Positions 33,673-43,710 of a DNA stretch of 64,000 nt are shown in pieces. The translations under genes and the position numbers were made by a program. The stretch is from Leptobrachium leishanense. Taxonomy: Eukaryota; Chordata; Amphibia; Anura; Megophryidae. The stretch spans positions 53,590,451 through 53,654,450 of the forward strand of contig CM019070.1 of the NCBI GenBank assembly GCA_009667805.1. Direction: 5' to 3'. The stretch's first letter is position 1. Each line of letters begins with the position of its first letter. The notes beneath the pieces were generated by a model. The model was not told the origin of the DNA. It made no database searches and worked only from the letters and a program-made list of their open reading frames with translations.

Positions 33673-34391
33673 ATGTGGGAACAGGATGTGATATGCTTTT
33701 TTGCCTTTTCATGCAGTGAGAGGAAAACACAGCCACCATAAGAATTTTGGGTCACCCTAACAAAGGCACCCCTTCCCCTACATACCCCAAAAATATCAGT
33801 GCTGTCAAATGTCAATCCTCACTATACACTCTTGTCACTGAACATCTTTTCCAACTACTGTATTCATGGAGGTCCAGGCCCAGGCAACTTTCATTACTGA
33901 ACCTATTCAAAGACTGGGGATCCAGGACCATGCTTCACTGTGAGTGCTCATGGCACTATTATCCTGTAAGTAGAAAGGTCATATCCCATTGGCCACTAGC
34001 TGGGTCTTGGCCTTCTTGGCTGGTTAGATCATACCGTGAATGATATCTGTCATCCTTAATGTTGGCCATTGGGAGTAACACATATTTCAATGTACATCAC
34101 AGCATCCCACTTTTGTGGCTCCGTTTTTGATTTATTTTGCTCATTTCTCACAGTTTTTCTATTTGTCTTTGAGTAAATGAAAACAGTTCCAGTATGTAAG
34201 TAACATTATTTTTGCAATTTCTAATAAACATAATATTTTGGCTTCATGTAAGATTTAGAAACTGTTCTTTCTCACATTCGAACAATTAGTACTCTAGTTT
34301 GAAATGCTTATGGTTCTCAGCTGGTATCCACTCAGGGGATAAGGGTTTACAAACAACTAATTTGTTCAGTCCAAAAGTGAATGTTTCTTTA
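33673..34391. other. No recognised feature
   Basis: Non-coding; nothing supported. Confidence 0.5.
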
Positions 34392-34527
34392 GGATCAGCA
34401 ACCTCAGCCCTCCAGATGTTTAGAAACTACATTTCCCATGAGGCTCTGTCAATGTTATAAGTAGCTGAGCATCATGGGGGGATGTAGGTCCAAAACATCT
34501 GTGGGGGGCCACGTTTGCTTACCCCTG
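34392..34527. mobile_element. hAT-like MITE containing an ACTACATTTCCCATGA word
   Basis: From GGATCAGCAACCTCAGCC to TTTGCTTACCCCTG, with CCAGATGTTT and AAACATCTGT as inverted inner words. A related piece is at 41901-42005. The ACTACATTTCCC word resembles a ZNF143-type binding site and recurs in these repeats. Confidence 0.6.
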
Positions 34528-34546
34528 TTTTGATGATATCCATCAG

Positions 34547-35392
34547 CAGTGCTTTTTTTCTGGAAAAATAGGTGGGGGTACTCTCATGCCCAGGGAAAAA
34601 CTGATTATTATGACAATTTTTCGTGTCCTAATAAATACTCCTTTATTCACACTGGATATATTGCCCCCCAGCTCACACATGGATATATTGCCCCAACTCA
34701 CACATGGATATATTGCCCCAGGCCAGCTCACACATGGATATATTGCCCCCAGTAGGTCACACATGGATATATTGCCCCTAGCAGGTCACACGTGGATATA
34801 TTTGCCCCCAGCAGGTCACACATGGATATATTGCCCCAGGACAGCTCACACATGGATATATTGCCCCAGGCCAGCTCACATGGATATATATATTTTCCCC
34901 CAGCTCACATGGGTATATATTGCCCCAGCTCACATGGGTATATTTGCCCCAGCTCACATGGGTATATATTGCCCCCAGCTCACATGGGTATATAATTACT
35001 ACCCCAGCTCACATGGGTATATTTGCCCCAGCTCACATGGATATATACTGCCCCCAGCTCACATGGATATATATTGCCCCCAGCTCACATGGGTATATAC
35101 TGCCCCAGCTCACATGGGTTTATAATTACTGCCCGAGCTCACATGGGTATATATTGTCCCCAGCTCACATGGGTATATACTGCCCCCAGCTCACATGGGT
35201 ATATATTGCCCCAGCTCACATGGGTATATACTGCCCCCAGCTCTCACCTCTGCTGCTAGACCTCGCCGGCGTTCTTCTCTTCTCCACGAGGCGAGCGGCC
35301 GCTGGCATGTCTTGGCCTTGCCAAGAGGTGCCGGTACACGCCGAGAGGTGCCGGTATGCCGTATCGGCGCGTACCGAAAAAAAAAAACCCTG
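34547..35392. mobile_element. hAT-type non-autonomous element carrying a minisatellite
   Basis: Starts CAGTGCTTTTTTTC and ends AAAAAAAAACCCTG. It is flanked by a perfect 8-bp duplication TCCATCAG at 34539-34546 and 35393-35400. The inner ends carry GGTGGGGGTACTC and GGTGCCGGT words. The centre is a tandem array (34665-35245). No transposase remains. Confidence 0.9.
34665..35245 (+). repeat. Minisatellite, units of about 25-36 bp
   Basis: About 20 copies of CAGCTCACATGGGTATATAT followed by TGCCCC, with variants CACACATGGATATATTGCCC and GCAGGTCACAC. A closely similar unit forms the array at 40470-40845. Confidence 0.9.
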
Positions 35393-35400
35393 TCCATCAG

Positions 35401-35630
35401 TATCACTTTCAGAATGCTCTCTTTATTCTCCTCTGTTCTTGCTTGATTGAATATCATGAAAATCGTCTGCAGTGTGTAAATATTATCCGCCTTATGCCCT
35501 CTAGATAATGTTCTGAGTATAGAGTTTATGTAGTGGGATCAAGAAGCTATCCAAAACTGTTGGGTTAATTTCTAAAACATTCAGAAACCATTTAGAAAAA
35601 GATGAGACAGAGCTGTGTTTTGCCAGAAAG
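35401..35630. other. Short non-coding stretch
   Basis: No feature seen. Confidence 0.4.
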
Positions 35631-35652
35631 GTACACTAGGGTCACCTGCATT

Positions 35653-36005
35653 CAGGGTCAGTAAGTACTTCCACTAGGCAAGCTAGGCAACCGCCTAGGG
35701 TGCACTGCTGCCTAGGGGCACAGCCGGCCCCAACCCCAACACGGTTTCTATTATGAACGAAAGAGGCACAGACCGATCCCTGGCCCGACCAGCAGAGGGG
35801 TAAGATGGGCACCGAACAACCGTGTGCAGTCCCCATGCACAGTGTGTGTCCCCACAGTGTGTATGTGTGTCCCCATGCACAGTGTGTACCCCCCATGAGC
35901 ACAGTGTGTGTCATCCCCCTGAATTTCAACAGTTAACAATTTTTTGGGGAGGGGCGCAAGTAGCTGGTCTTGCCTAGGGAGCAAAATAGTCTAGCACCGG
36001 CCCTG
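35653..36005. mobile_element. hAT-type MITE, 353 bp
   Basis: Begins CAGGGTCAGTAAG and ends GCACCGGCCCTG. A perfect 8-bp duplication CCTGCATT flanks it at 35645-35652 and 36006-36013. Its right end (inverse CAGGGCCGGTGCTAGACTAT) is nearly identical to 40157-40215. Confidence 0.9.
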
Positions 36006-36039
36006 CCTGCATTTAATGCATAAGATTTGCATCAAGAAA

Positions 36040-36069
36040 CAAAGTTTCAGGTATGGAACCCTTCTTCAG
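36040..36069 (-). other. Conserved hairpin motif, copy f
   Basis: Minus strand: CTGAAGAA, stem GGGT/ACCT with a TCCAT loop, then GAAACTTTG. A degenerate mirror copy on the plus strand at 36078-36106 reads CAGAAAAAGGGTTCC, then AAATCGTTAG. Outer pairing is weak. Confidence 0.45.
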
Positions 36070-36155
36070 CATTACACAGAAAAAGGGTTCCATACTCAAA
36101 TCGTTAGTTTCCTGAAGCTCATCTTATACTTTCAATGCAGGTGACACTAGTGCAT

Positions 36156-36306
36156 CTTCCTGGCACAATACAACGATGTCTCAACATTTTCTACATGTTT
36201 TCTGCAGATTTCCAATGCATAAGAACCCAGGATGATGTTGGTGAGATAAAGCGCTGCGGAAACTGTTGGCGCTATATAAATGATGACAATAATAATAATA
36301 ATAATA
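36156..36306 (+). mobile_element. SINE/L2-type 3' tail
   Basis: AAAGCGCTGCGGAAACTGTT and GGCGCTATATAAATGA followed by (AATAAT)n. Same tail type as at 14849-14893 and, inverted, at 43027-43210. Confidence 0.65.
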
Positions 36307-37715
36307 TTACAGTCTGTTTGGTAACATCATTATGGTATAGTGGGACTTAAGTTGATTTCCCCATCCACAACTACATTGTTTTCTCTAAAACTTGATCTGT
36401 TGAGAACCACAAATGTATTTTGGTCAGTAACAAAACAGCTTATCATTGGTGAATTTTGGAGAATTTTAAATTTTAGAACAAAATAAACACGATGGAAAAA
36501 AATATCATAGTAGAATAAAAAAAACTTATTGTAACTATTTCGGTTTGGAATTCCCAATCATTTCTCCACAAATCCTCTGCTTACTAAATGACACAGTAGT
36601 TGATTTAATAAACTTGAGAAAATAGAAAATATTTTCAGGGTGTGAGTTTGATGTAGTTTCTCTGCCTCTATTTATCTTGATCATTTACATCGCACAGTGA
36701 AACTCTAACGTTTTGGCAGTTGTTCCATCACTTTGTACACAATTGTTTGATTTCAGAAATGTCCGTAGACGAGTTAAGGAAAAAAGTTATAGAACGAGTT
36801 TCTTCATTCTTACAAATTGATTTAATTGCTTTTCTTAAAACGTTGGTTTTATGTGTGTAAGATGCAGATGTGTTTGATTAAGGTCTACCCAATTGCGTGC
36901 AGTTGTTTCTGGCAACGAGTGATTGTGCTCATCGACTTTCATTCGTTTATTTACTATTTTAATGAGGACCCCCGCTTTGTGAAACGGCTTACAGAATTAT
37001 TGAAGGATTGTTTCATTTCTGTCCCTCTCTATATCCGTGTTCTCTAAAACTGAATGACATCATTCTCACCAGGAGACATTGTTCCACTGTGTCATCCAAA
37101 CTGGACACCAAAGGGAACAAAAAAAAAAGGAAATGTTAAGAACAAGCTTAAATCAAACAACCCCAACACCCTTTCATTTACAGCGTTATGAATTTGTATA
37201 TTTTTTGTTTTCGCCATGCAACAGTGTAGCCTGTAACATAATGGAATAATTTACACGTTTGTCCCATCAAACTTTTTCTTTTCTGTTCTTTAGTTATGAA
37301 ATTATAGTTGTCTTTTCTTGTATGCTTTACTCTGGAGAGACAAACCAGTCTGGATTTGAACACCAACACCCCTGTTTTAATTAATACATTATGGAGTTAC
37401 GGCATTTAATCTGAAACACAATTTAAAAAAATTCTGTAAATAAACAATTCATATGTGAACATCGCTTGTTTACTCCAAATTAGCAAAACAGTTTTTGTCC
37501 TAATATTGTTTTTCGACAGAAAACTCTTTATGTCCAAAGAAACTTTCATAATGTTCTGCAACATCTGTCTGGCTCTAGTATGATTGTATGATTCGTAAAA
37601 TAATAACAGGACACAGGTGTTTATGTTACACCTTAAAGAAATCCGCCCTCGGCTTTTTTTTTGTGCTTTCCTTTTACACAAATAAAAAAAAGATACTATT
37701 TAAATAAAACCCCAC
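36307..37715. other. No recognised feature
   Basis: AT-rich non-coding sequence without recognisable repeat ends or domains. Confidence 0.5.
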
Positions 37716-38668
37716 ACAATGTTAAAATCAAAAGTACAAAATAGCTTTATTCAAGGATACATAATCTATGATGATAAAACACATTATAAAATCAAGACAA
37801 TACTATATAAATTAACAACTCCATCCATAGAGTACCTCACAATTGAATTCATAGCTATGTACACGTGGGCATTATCAGCTGCCCTGAGCTAAAACCGGGA
37901 CGCTAAGGGAAAAAATTTGCATTTGTTAACTTCCCCTTTGCGTCCCGGTTTCCCCAGCAGATTGCGGGGCAGGGGCCGAGTTTGGCAGCCTTCCCCTTAG
38001 AGGTCGCTAAGCTAGCGGATGCTGGGGCAGTGCTACAGCGCCGTCCCCAGCGTCCTCTCCATAGCATCCATAGTACTCAATGGAGGATCGTGCTGCCTGG
38101 TCACGTGACCGGCAGGACCTCACCTCTTGCAAGCTCCTGCTGGTGGGCGGAGTGATCAAGGAGGGAGACAGGGGACTTTCTTTACCCAGTCTCTCTCTGC
38201 TCCCGGCGGCCAGAAGCAGCGGATCGGGCCCCCGCTCTCGTCGCGGGATAACAGTTGAGTATGTGATTTTTGGGGGTGTTTTGAGCTGCAGGTAAGGGAT
38301 TCTGCAGCAGCGCAATCCATTACCTGCACCTCTGAGCTGGTGGTAACTTTTTTGTTAGTGCCAGCTCTTACTATCTAGTGTTAGCAGCAAGTGATCGTAA
38401 CGCTAGTTCCTCTGTGCTTTCACTTTGCGCTCCCCCATGTTAGGTATAGGGAGTGCAAAGTACAGTAAACGTGAGCTACGAATCACTAATTAACGAGCAC
38501 TAACGGGTTTTCAATCCATTAGCGATGCAAAGGCGATGTGGCCGCAGCGCTATGACCTACTTTAAGCCGACGCTATTGTTAGCTTGAAGGAGGTGATAGA
38601 GCCCATGGAGTTTCTATTACCTTATAATTAAACCTCCAGTAAATTGGGGTAACAGTCCTGGGAAATAA
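37716..38668. other. Non-coding with a 20-bp hairpin and repeat-like blocks
   Basis: Hairpin 37891-37910 against 37931-37951 (AAACCGGGACGCTAAGGG). 38400-38620 resembles 25660-25960. Confidence 0.5.
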
Positions 38669-39135
38669 GGCCGGCGTCAGACGAACGCAGTGATCACGTC
38701 TGTGTCGGCGCACAGTTTAACGTCCGTCGTAGCATAGAGAATCATGATCAATAGAGACCCACACACGAAGTACGTCCGCACCGAACTGCGCACGCACAAC
38801 GCACGTGGCAAACGGATGCAAGTTAGGCAAGAACGTAAAACCGCTAGACGGACGAGCAGAGTGCGCCACGTCCGTGTAGCGTTCTGTGAGAGTGATGATG
38901 AGATGTCAGACGCAGCGCATTTGCGACGTCCAGCACCTTGACGCACAAAATGGCTTTTCATATCCTTTTCAAACTTATCATTTTTCATATTAATTTTGTT
39001 TCCCATGATTCCCTTTTATTTCTACCTCCGTCAACAAAAATGGACCGTGTGGTGTCTACAGTATCTTCCGTCAGTATGTCTGTCCGTTATGCCGCACACA
39101 AAGTGCGCTCTGACTGCGTTCGTCTGACATTAGCC
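38669..39135 (+). mobile_element. Harbinger-like palindromic MITE, copy 4, diverged
   Basis: Ends GGCCGGCGTCAGACGAACGC and GTCTGACATTAGCC, flanked by TAA at 38666-38668 and 39136-39138. It is longer (467 bp) and more diverged than the other four copies. Confidence 0.75.
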
Positions 39136-39140
39136 TAAAG

Positions 39141-39177
39141 CCCCAATGTTTCGACCTGAAGGTCTTTGTCAATGGGC
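39141..39177 (-). other. Conserved hairpin motif, copy e
   Basis: Minus strand: GCCCA, TTGACAAA, stem GACC/GGTC with a TTCA loop, GAAACATT, then GGGGC. GCCC can pair with GGGGC as the outer stem. The host repeat is cut by the MITE at 38669-39135. Confidence 0.45.
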
Positions 39178-39404
39178 CCCTTAAGTAAGGTTTTTTTATT
39201 TCAGCATTGTGTCAGGGTTTTCCTTAGTTAGTATTTTGCAGTTTGAACATAGAAAAGAATAAAACGATAAAACCATAGGGAAAAAGGGTGGGGAAATTTT
39301 TTTTCTTCTCTTTTTTGTAGAGTGTTCCTTTGCCCACTTATTGGGAAAAGCATCCTTCTGGGTCTCTGAAATACAAGGTTTTAAATAGAAGCTGATGTGA
39401 AGAA
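39178..39404. other. Short non-coding stretch
   Basis: T-rich; no feature seen. Confidence 0.4.
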
Positions 39405-40156
39405 CCTGTGGTTAGTGATGAGCCGAACACCCCCGAGTTTGGTTCGCATTCGAACTCGAACTTTCCAAATGTTCGAATTCGAACTCGAACTCAATACAAG
39501 TCAATGGGGCTGAAAGTTCGATTTTTAGAGTGCCCTCCAAGAGGGCATATATGCTAGATAATTGCCATAAAAGGTGTATGGGGGACCGGGTAGTGCCCTG
39601 GAGGACAGGAAACAAGGACAAAAAGTAAAAAAAAAAAAACGTTTTTAAAGGGACAGTGAGTTTTCCATGAAATAAGGGTTAAAAAATAAAAACGAAAAAT
39701 TCCTTCAAATATCGTGCCTAGGAGGTCCCCATAACCTGCCCGTGAAGTGGCGGATTTCTCAGATGTATAGAAATATGTAAAAAACAAAAAATGACATTTC
39801 AAATGACGGTAAATGCTTTTCCTTTAATCTATCCATAAACAACTGCTTGGGGCGGCAGTCTGTATGAAAAGAGGAGACATTTTCGGACACGCAGAAAAAG
39901 TTTAGTGATTTTTTGGCTAAATTATTGTGAAACTTATGCAGGCTTTGGATGAAAGTAACAATAGGTGCTTTAAAATTGGGCCTTTAGCGTCGGCAACAGT
40001 GCCGTCACAAAGTAACCCCTCTGAGGATATGAATCTGGTACAGGCATCAGTGGCAGTGCACTCAAATATTGTGCCTTTGGGGCCAGGTCAGCAAGTGCCA
40101 TCATACAGTAACCCCTCTGTGGTATTGTGGAAGAGTGCAGGGGTGGACCATGCAGT

Positions 40157-40470
40157 CAGGGCCGGTGCTAGACTATTTTGCGCCCTAGGCAAGACCAGCT
40201 ACTTGCACCCCCCCAAAAAAAAACTACAGAACATGAAGCTGCTAAATTTCTTTTTATTTAAGAATAAAGTTTGAAAAGCACCAATAGTAAAGGTAAAATA
40301 AATATAAATAAACTGTATTAAACCATTTTAAATTAACTCTATTAAACAAATTAAAATTAACTGTATTGAACAAATATAAATTAACGGAAAAAAAATAAGA
40401 GTTGTCACGTAAGTTTCAATTTCAGACACATCAAAATTTCACTTTGCGTGCCTTATCCTTTGCAAATTTT
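40157..40470 (+). mobile_element. Left end of a second hAT-type MITE of the 35653 family
   Basis: CAGGGCCGGTGCTAGACTAT and onward matches the inverse of the right end of 35653-36005 for about 60 bases. The right end is not found; the sequence runs into the minisatellite. Confidence 0.6.
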
Positions 40471-40845
40471 CATCATGCGTATATACTGTATATATATTGC
40501 CCAGGCCAGCTCACATCATGCGTATATATATATATATATATTGCCCAGGCCAGCTCACATCATGCTCACAGACAGTCACAGATGCGCCATCATGCGTATA
40601 TATATTGCCCAGGCCTAGGCCAGCTCACATCATGCGTATATATATTGCCCAGGCCCAGGCCAGCTCACATCATGCTCACAGACAGTCACAGATGCGCCAT
40701 CATGCGTATATATATTGCCCAGGCCAGCTCACATCATGCGTATATAAATTGCCCAGGCCCAGGCCAGCTCACATCATGCGTATATATATTGTCCAGGCCA
40801 GCTCACATCATGCTCACAGACAGTCACAGATGCGCCATCATCATA
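40470..40845 (+). repeat. Minisatellite related to the one at 34665
   Basis: Units contain GCCAGCTCACATCATGCGTA followed by TATATATTGCCCAG. Every few units an extra CTCACAGACAGTCACAGATG is inserted. The core TATATATTGCCC-CAGCTCACAT is shared with 34665-35245. Confidence 0.88.
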
Positions 40846-41010
40846 GGCGTGTGCAGCCTATTGCATTAGGGTGTGCACCCAAAAGCTCAGACACATGAAA
40901 AAAAAATTATGTTATATATATATATATATTACACACACACACGCACCCTTATGCATACATACACACGCACACACTCTCACACATTCAGCCTAAATATATC
41001 ATTACAATCA
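40846..41010. other. Repeat end and CA/TA microsatellites
   Basis: CATAGGCGTGTGCAGCCTAT then GGTGTGCACCC looks like another MITE end. (TA)n and (CA)n follow near 40914-40975. Confidence 0.45.
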
Positions 41011-41876
41011 GGGTAATTCAAAGAGAATTGAAAAGTCACCGCACGTTCAGTGACTTTTCGTTCTCTTCAATTCGGTTTGTTTTGACGATTCCCAGTTCGG
41101 CGACCCTGCGGTGTATTCAGCAAGCACCACAGGATCCCCGAATTGCAGGGAAAGGTCGCCGCAAACCCGACGAAAGCTAACCGCAAAACCCGGCGAATGC
41201 ACACCGAAAACCCGCAAAAACATCTAGATTAAACCACCGGAAAAAGCCGAGCAGGAGACGATCACACGCAGCGAAGCCGCCGGAAAAAGCCGACACCGCA
41301 GACAAATGGAGTGAATAAATTAGCAAAACAGTTTGCATGAATGATTGAAAAGTGAAACGCTGTTTGCAAAGAAACTACTGAGCGAAAATGTCTGAAATTT
41401 ACATATGATCCAATGAATGATAATAAAAAGGGCTGTTACAGAAAAAATAAGTTTAAAAAAAATCCAGGAAAATGCTTAAAATATCCTAAAAAATTCTATA
41501 AATAAAGAGACTTTTTACTGCAGAATTTTATAATGAACGGTTTATTAGATATTGAATTAAAACTAAATATATTTAACATTGAAGCCTATGGGATTCGCCT
41601 GAATAAACTTGCTGAATTAAACCACCGAACAGCAGGGCATTTCGGGAACCTTTCACTGCTGGTTTGTGTTCTCTGAATAGCCGAAGCAGTGCTTTTTTAT
41701 GGGGATTCACTGCCCTCAAACAGGCACCGAACAGGCACCGTATGTGCAGGCAATTCACCAGGATTTGGTGAATTGCCTGCTCTCTGGATAGCCGAATGGC
41801 CAGGAAAGGTAACCGAACGCTGATTTTCAGCGTTCAGTTACCTTTCTCCAGCCATTCGGATCTCTTTGGATAACCC
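41011..41876 (+). mobile_element. Large palindromic MITE (GGGTAATTC ends), copy A
   Basis: Left end GGGTAATTCAAAGAG, right end CTCTTTGGATAACCC. Each end has its own subterminal hairpin: AAAAGTCAC...GTGACTTTT on the left and GGTAACCGAACGCTGA...CAGCGTTCAGTTACC on the right. Copies B, C and D are at 55041, 61107 and 62712. Confidence 0.8.
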
Positions 41877-41900
41877 AAAGAGTTGGATTTTTATAATTCA

Positions 41901-42005
41901 GAGGTGCAGCAACCTTGGCCATCCAGTTGTTTTTGAACTACATTTCCCATGAGTCTCGACTAACCCAATTAGTGGCTGAGTATTGTGGCCGATTGTGTTT
42001 TATGA
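41901..42005. mobile_element. hAT-like MITE fragment
   Basis: CAGCAACCTTGGCCATCCAG and ACTACATTTCCCATGAGTCT match the left part of 34392-34527. Confidence 0.55.
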
Positions 42006-42009
42006 CTAT

Positions 42010-42450
42010 CAGGGTTATTCAGAGAGAGGTGAAACTCAGGAGAATGACTGGAGAAGCGAAAATTCTAGGTCAAAATAGCCAAACAAGGAAAATTCTCCCA
42101 TTTATCTCACTTTCCAAATCGGCTATTTGGTCCAGATTGTTCTCTTTTCCTGCCATTCTCCTGGTTTTCACCTTTCTCTGAACAACCCTGAGAGAGAGGT
42201 GAAAGCCAGGAGAACTGGAAGTGGCAGGAGAAGAGAACAATCTAGACCAATTAGCCAATTTGGAAAGTGAGATAAATGGGAGAATTTTTCTGGTTTGGCT
42301 ATTTTGACCTAGAATTTTCTCTTCTCCAGTCATTCTCCCGAGTTTCACCTTTCTCTGAATAACCCTGTCAGGAGAATGGAAAATTCGAGGTCAAAATAGC
42401 TGATTTGGAAAGTAAGATAAATGGGAGAAGAATGGAAGAAGTTTTAGGAG
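42010..42450. mobile_element. Cluster of CAGGGTTATTC MITEs
   Basis: One unit at 42010-42190 and another at about 42191-42367, back to back, with a third partial unit to about 42450. They share the GAGAATGACTGGAGAAG-type arms with 16502-16679. Confidence 0.7.
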
Positions 42451-42841
42451 GGAAATTAATTCTCACTCAGAAGCAGACACCACCCCTCATTCTACATACA
42501 ATGTATCAAATTCATTACACCAGACTAAAAACACCTGGTGTTTATGCCGTTTGAAAAACACAGGTCATTTAGAAGTGAGAATCTTTGCACTTACACATTA
42601 GTTTTTAATTCAATATCTAATAAACCGTTGCTTATAATATTCTGCAGTAAAGAGTCTCTTTATTTCTAGATTTTTTTAGTATTTTTTAAGCATTTTCTAT
42701 ACTTTTTTCAAAATTTCTTTTTTTTTTGCGAACTCAAACCGAACACACCCAAAAAGTTTGAAGCTCGCGAACTTTCGAACTACCAATGTTCGGATCGAAC
42801 TCCGAACTGATCGAACCGAACAGCTCATCCCTACTTGTGGT

Positions 42842-43026
42842 GCACAATTGCACATGACAAATTGGGGTAAAAAAAATCAGTGAGATATAGTGGTAAGCCC
42901 AGACTAACACACAGGACAGGAGGGCTGCATGCAACCTAAAAATGCACTGTTACAAAGTATGCATGCGCAGGTTGAGTGCAGCCAATCTGGTTTTGTATGT
43001 TACATTTGGAGAACTGACCACCCTCC
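42842..43026. other. Short non-coding stretch
   Basis: No feature seen. Confidence 0.4.
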
Positions 43027-43210
43027 CTGCTTATTATTATTATTATAATACTTTATTTATATAGCGCTAGCATATTCCGCAGCACTGAACAATGGGCATG
43101 ATATAGACAGGGTTACAATACATTGAGACTGAACAACATTTTGATAAACCAGTACAGGAGGAAACGAGGGTCCTATTCCCGTGGGAACTCACAATCTAGA
43201 CGGGTTGGGG
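43027..43210 (-). mobile_element. SINE/L2-type tail, minus strand
   Basis: (TTATTA)n, then TTTATATAGCGCTAGCATAT and TCCGCAGCACTGAACAATG, then GGGAACTCACAATCTAGACG: the inverse of the tail seen at 14849 and 36233, longer here. Confidence 0.65.
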
Positions 43211-43660
43211 GAGGACTGCAATGGAGGAGGGGAGGACTGCAATGCACTTCTCGCTGTCACATGTGTCTCATTGCCGGCCCTATGAATATCTAACCCTTGC
43301 AGTGCAAGAGGACACAGCCAAATTCCCATTGTGGAATAGAAAAGAAAATATGGCAGAGTCAGCGCTTCCTCCAACGGTGATAGTACTCCCTCTGTCTTTT
43401 TTTCTTCTTAATATCTTTAAATGTAGATATACCCCTTAAATAAAACAGAAATAAATCATAGCGCGGCAATGTGGTTTGCACTTATTGGTAAAGAAATGAG
43501 AGGGAGTAAACTCACATTTTCGGTTGTCTAAATCAGACACTTGATGTAATCAACAGCCGGTGACTTTCAAAAGGAGCACCGGATCTCCTGATCTCCCAGC
43601 AGGATTCTTCGCAAGGCAAATAAAATGAAAATTTTACAAGTTTTGCAAATAAATAGGTAG
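43211..43660. other. Repeat-like non-coding stretch before motif c
   Basis: Contains CCGGTGACTTTCAAAAGGAGC near 43558 and AATAAA-type words. Probably the body of the repeat carrying motif c. No coding signal. Confidence 0.35.
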
Positions 43661-43663
43661 TAC

Positions 43664-43709
43664 ACACCTAAACGCATTTCGCGATTACAATCGCTTTCTC
43701 AGTAGGTGT
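43664..43709 (-). other. Conserved hairpin motif, copy c, with 7-bp outer stem
   Basis: Minus strand: ACACCTA (43709-43703), CTGAGAAA (43702-43695), stem GCGAT/ATCGC around TTGTA-type loop (43694-43681), GAAATGCGTT (43680-43671), TAGGTGT (43670-43664). This is the clearest copy, with perfect inner and outer stems. Confidence 0.6.
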
Positions 43710-43710
43710 A

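Larger units (their letters stand above)
35631..36155. mobile_element. Fold-back element split by a hAT insertion
   Basis: The left arm (35631-35652 joined with 36006-36061) and right arm (36073-36155) are inverted copies, both containing CACCTGCATT and GTATGGAACCC. The right arm shows the uninterrupted order, which proves that 35653-36005 is a later insertion. The centre carries hairpin motif f. Confidence 0.8.
39413..42833. mobile_element. Nested hAT-type composite element, 3.4 kb
   Basis: Left end TAGTGATGAGCCGAAC, right end GAACCGAACAGCTCATCCCTA. CCTGTGGT at 39405-39412 and CTTGTGGT at 42834-42841 form a 7/8-matching 8-bp duplication. GAACTCGAAC-type words fill both subterminal regions. 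The inside holds later insertions: a hAT end at 40157, a minisatellite, an 866-bp MITE and a MITE cluster. Confidence 0.75.

Noticed and set aside
34665..35245. Possible CRISPR-like array
   Set aside because: Units are contiguous without unique spacers, the genome is vertebrate, and the array lies inside a transposon.
34586..35450. Overlapping frames rich in HMDILPQ-type repeats
   Set aside because: Translation of the minisatellite in the hAT-type element.
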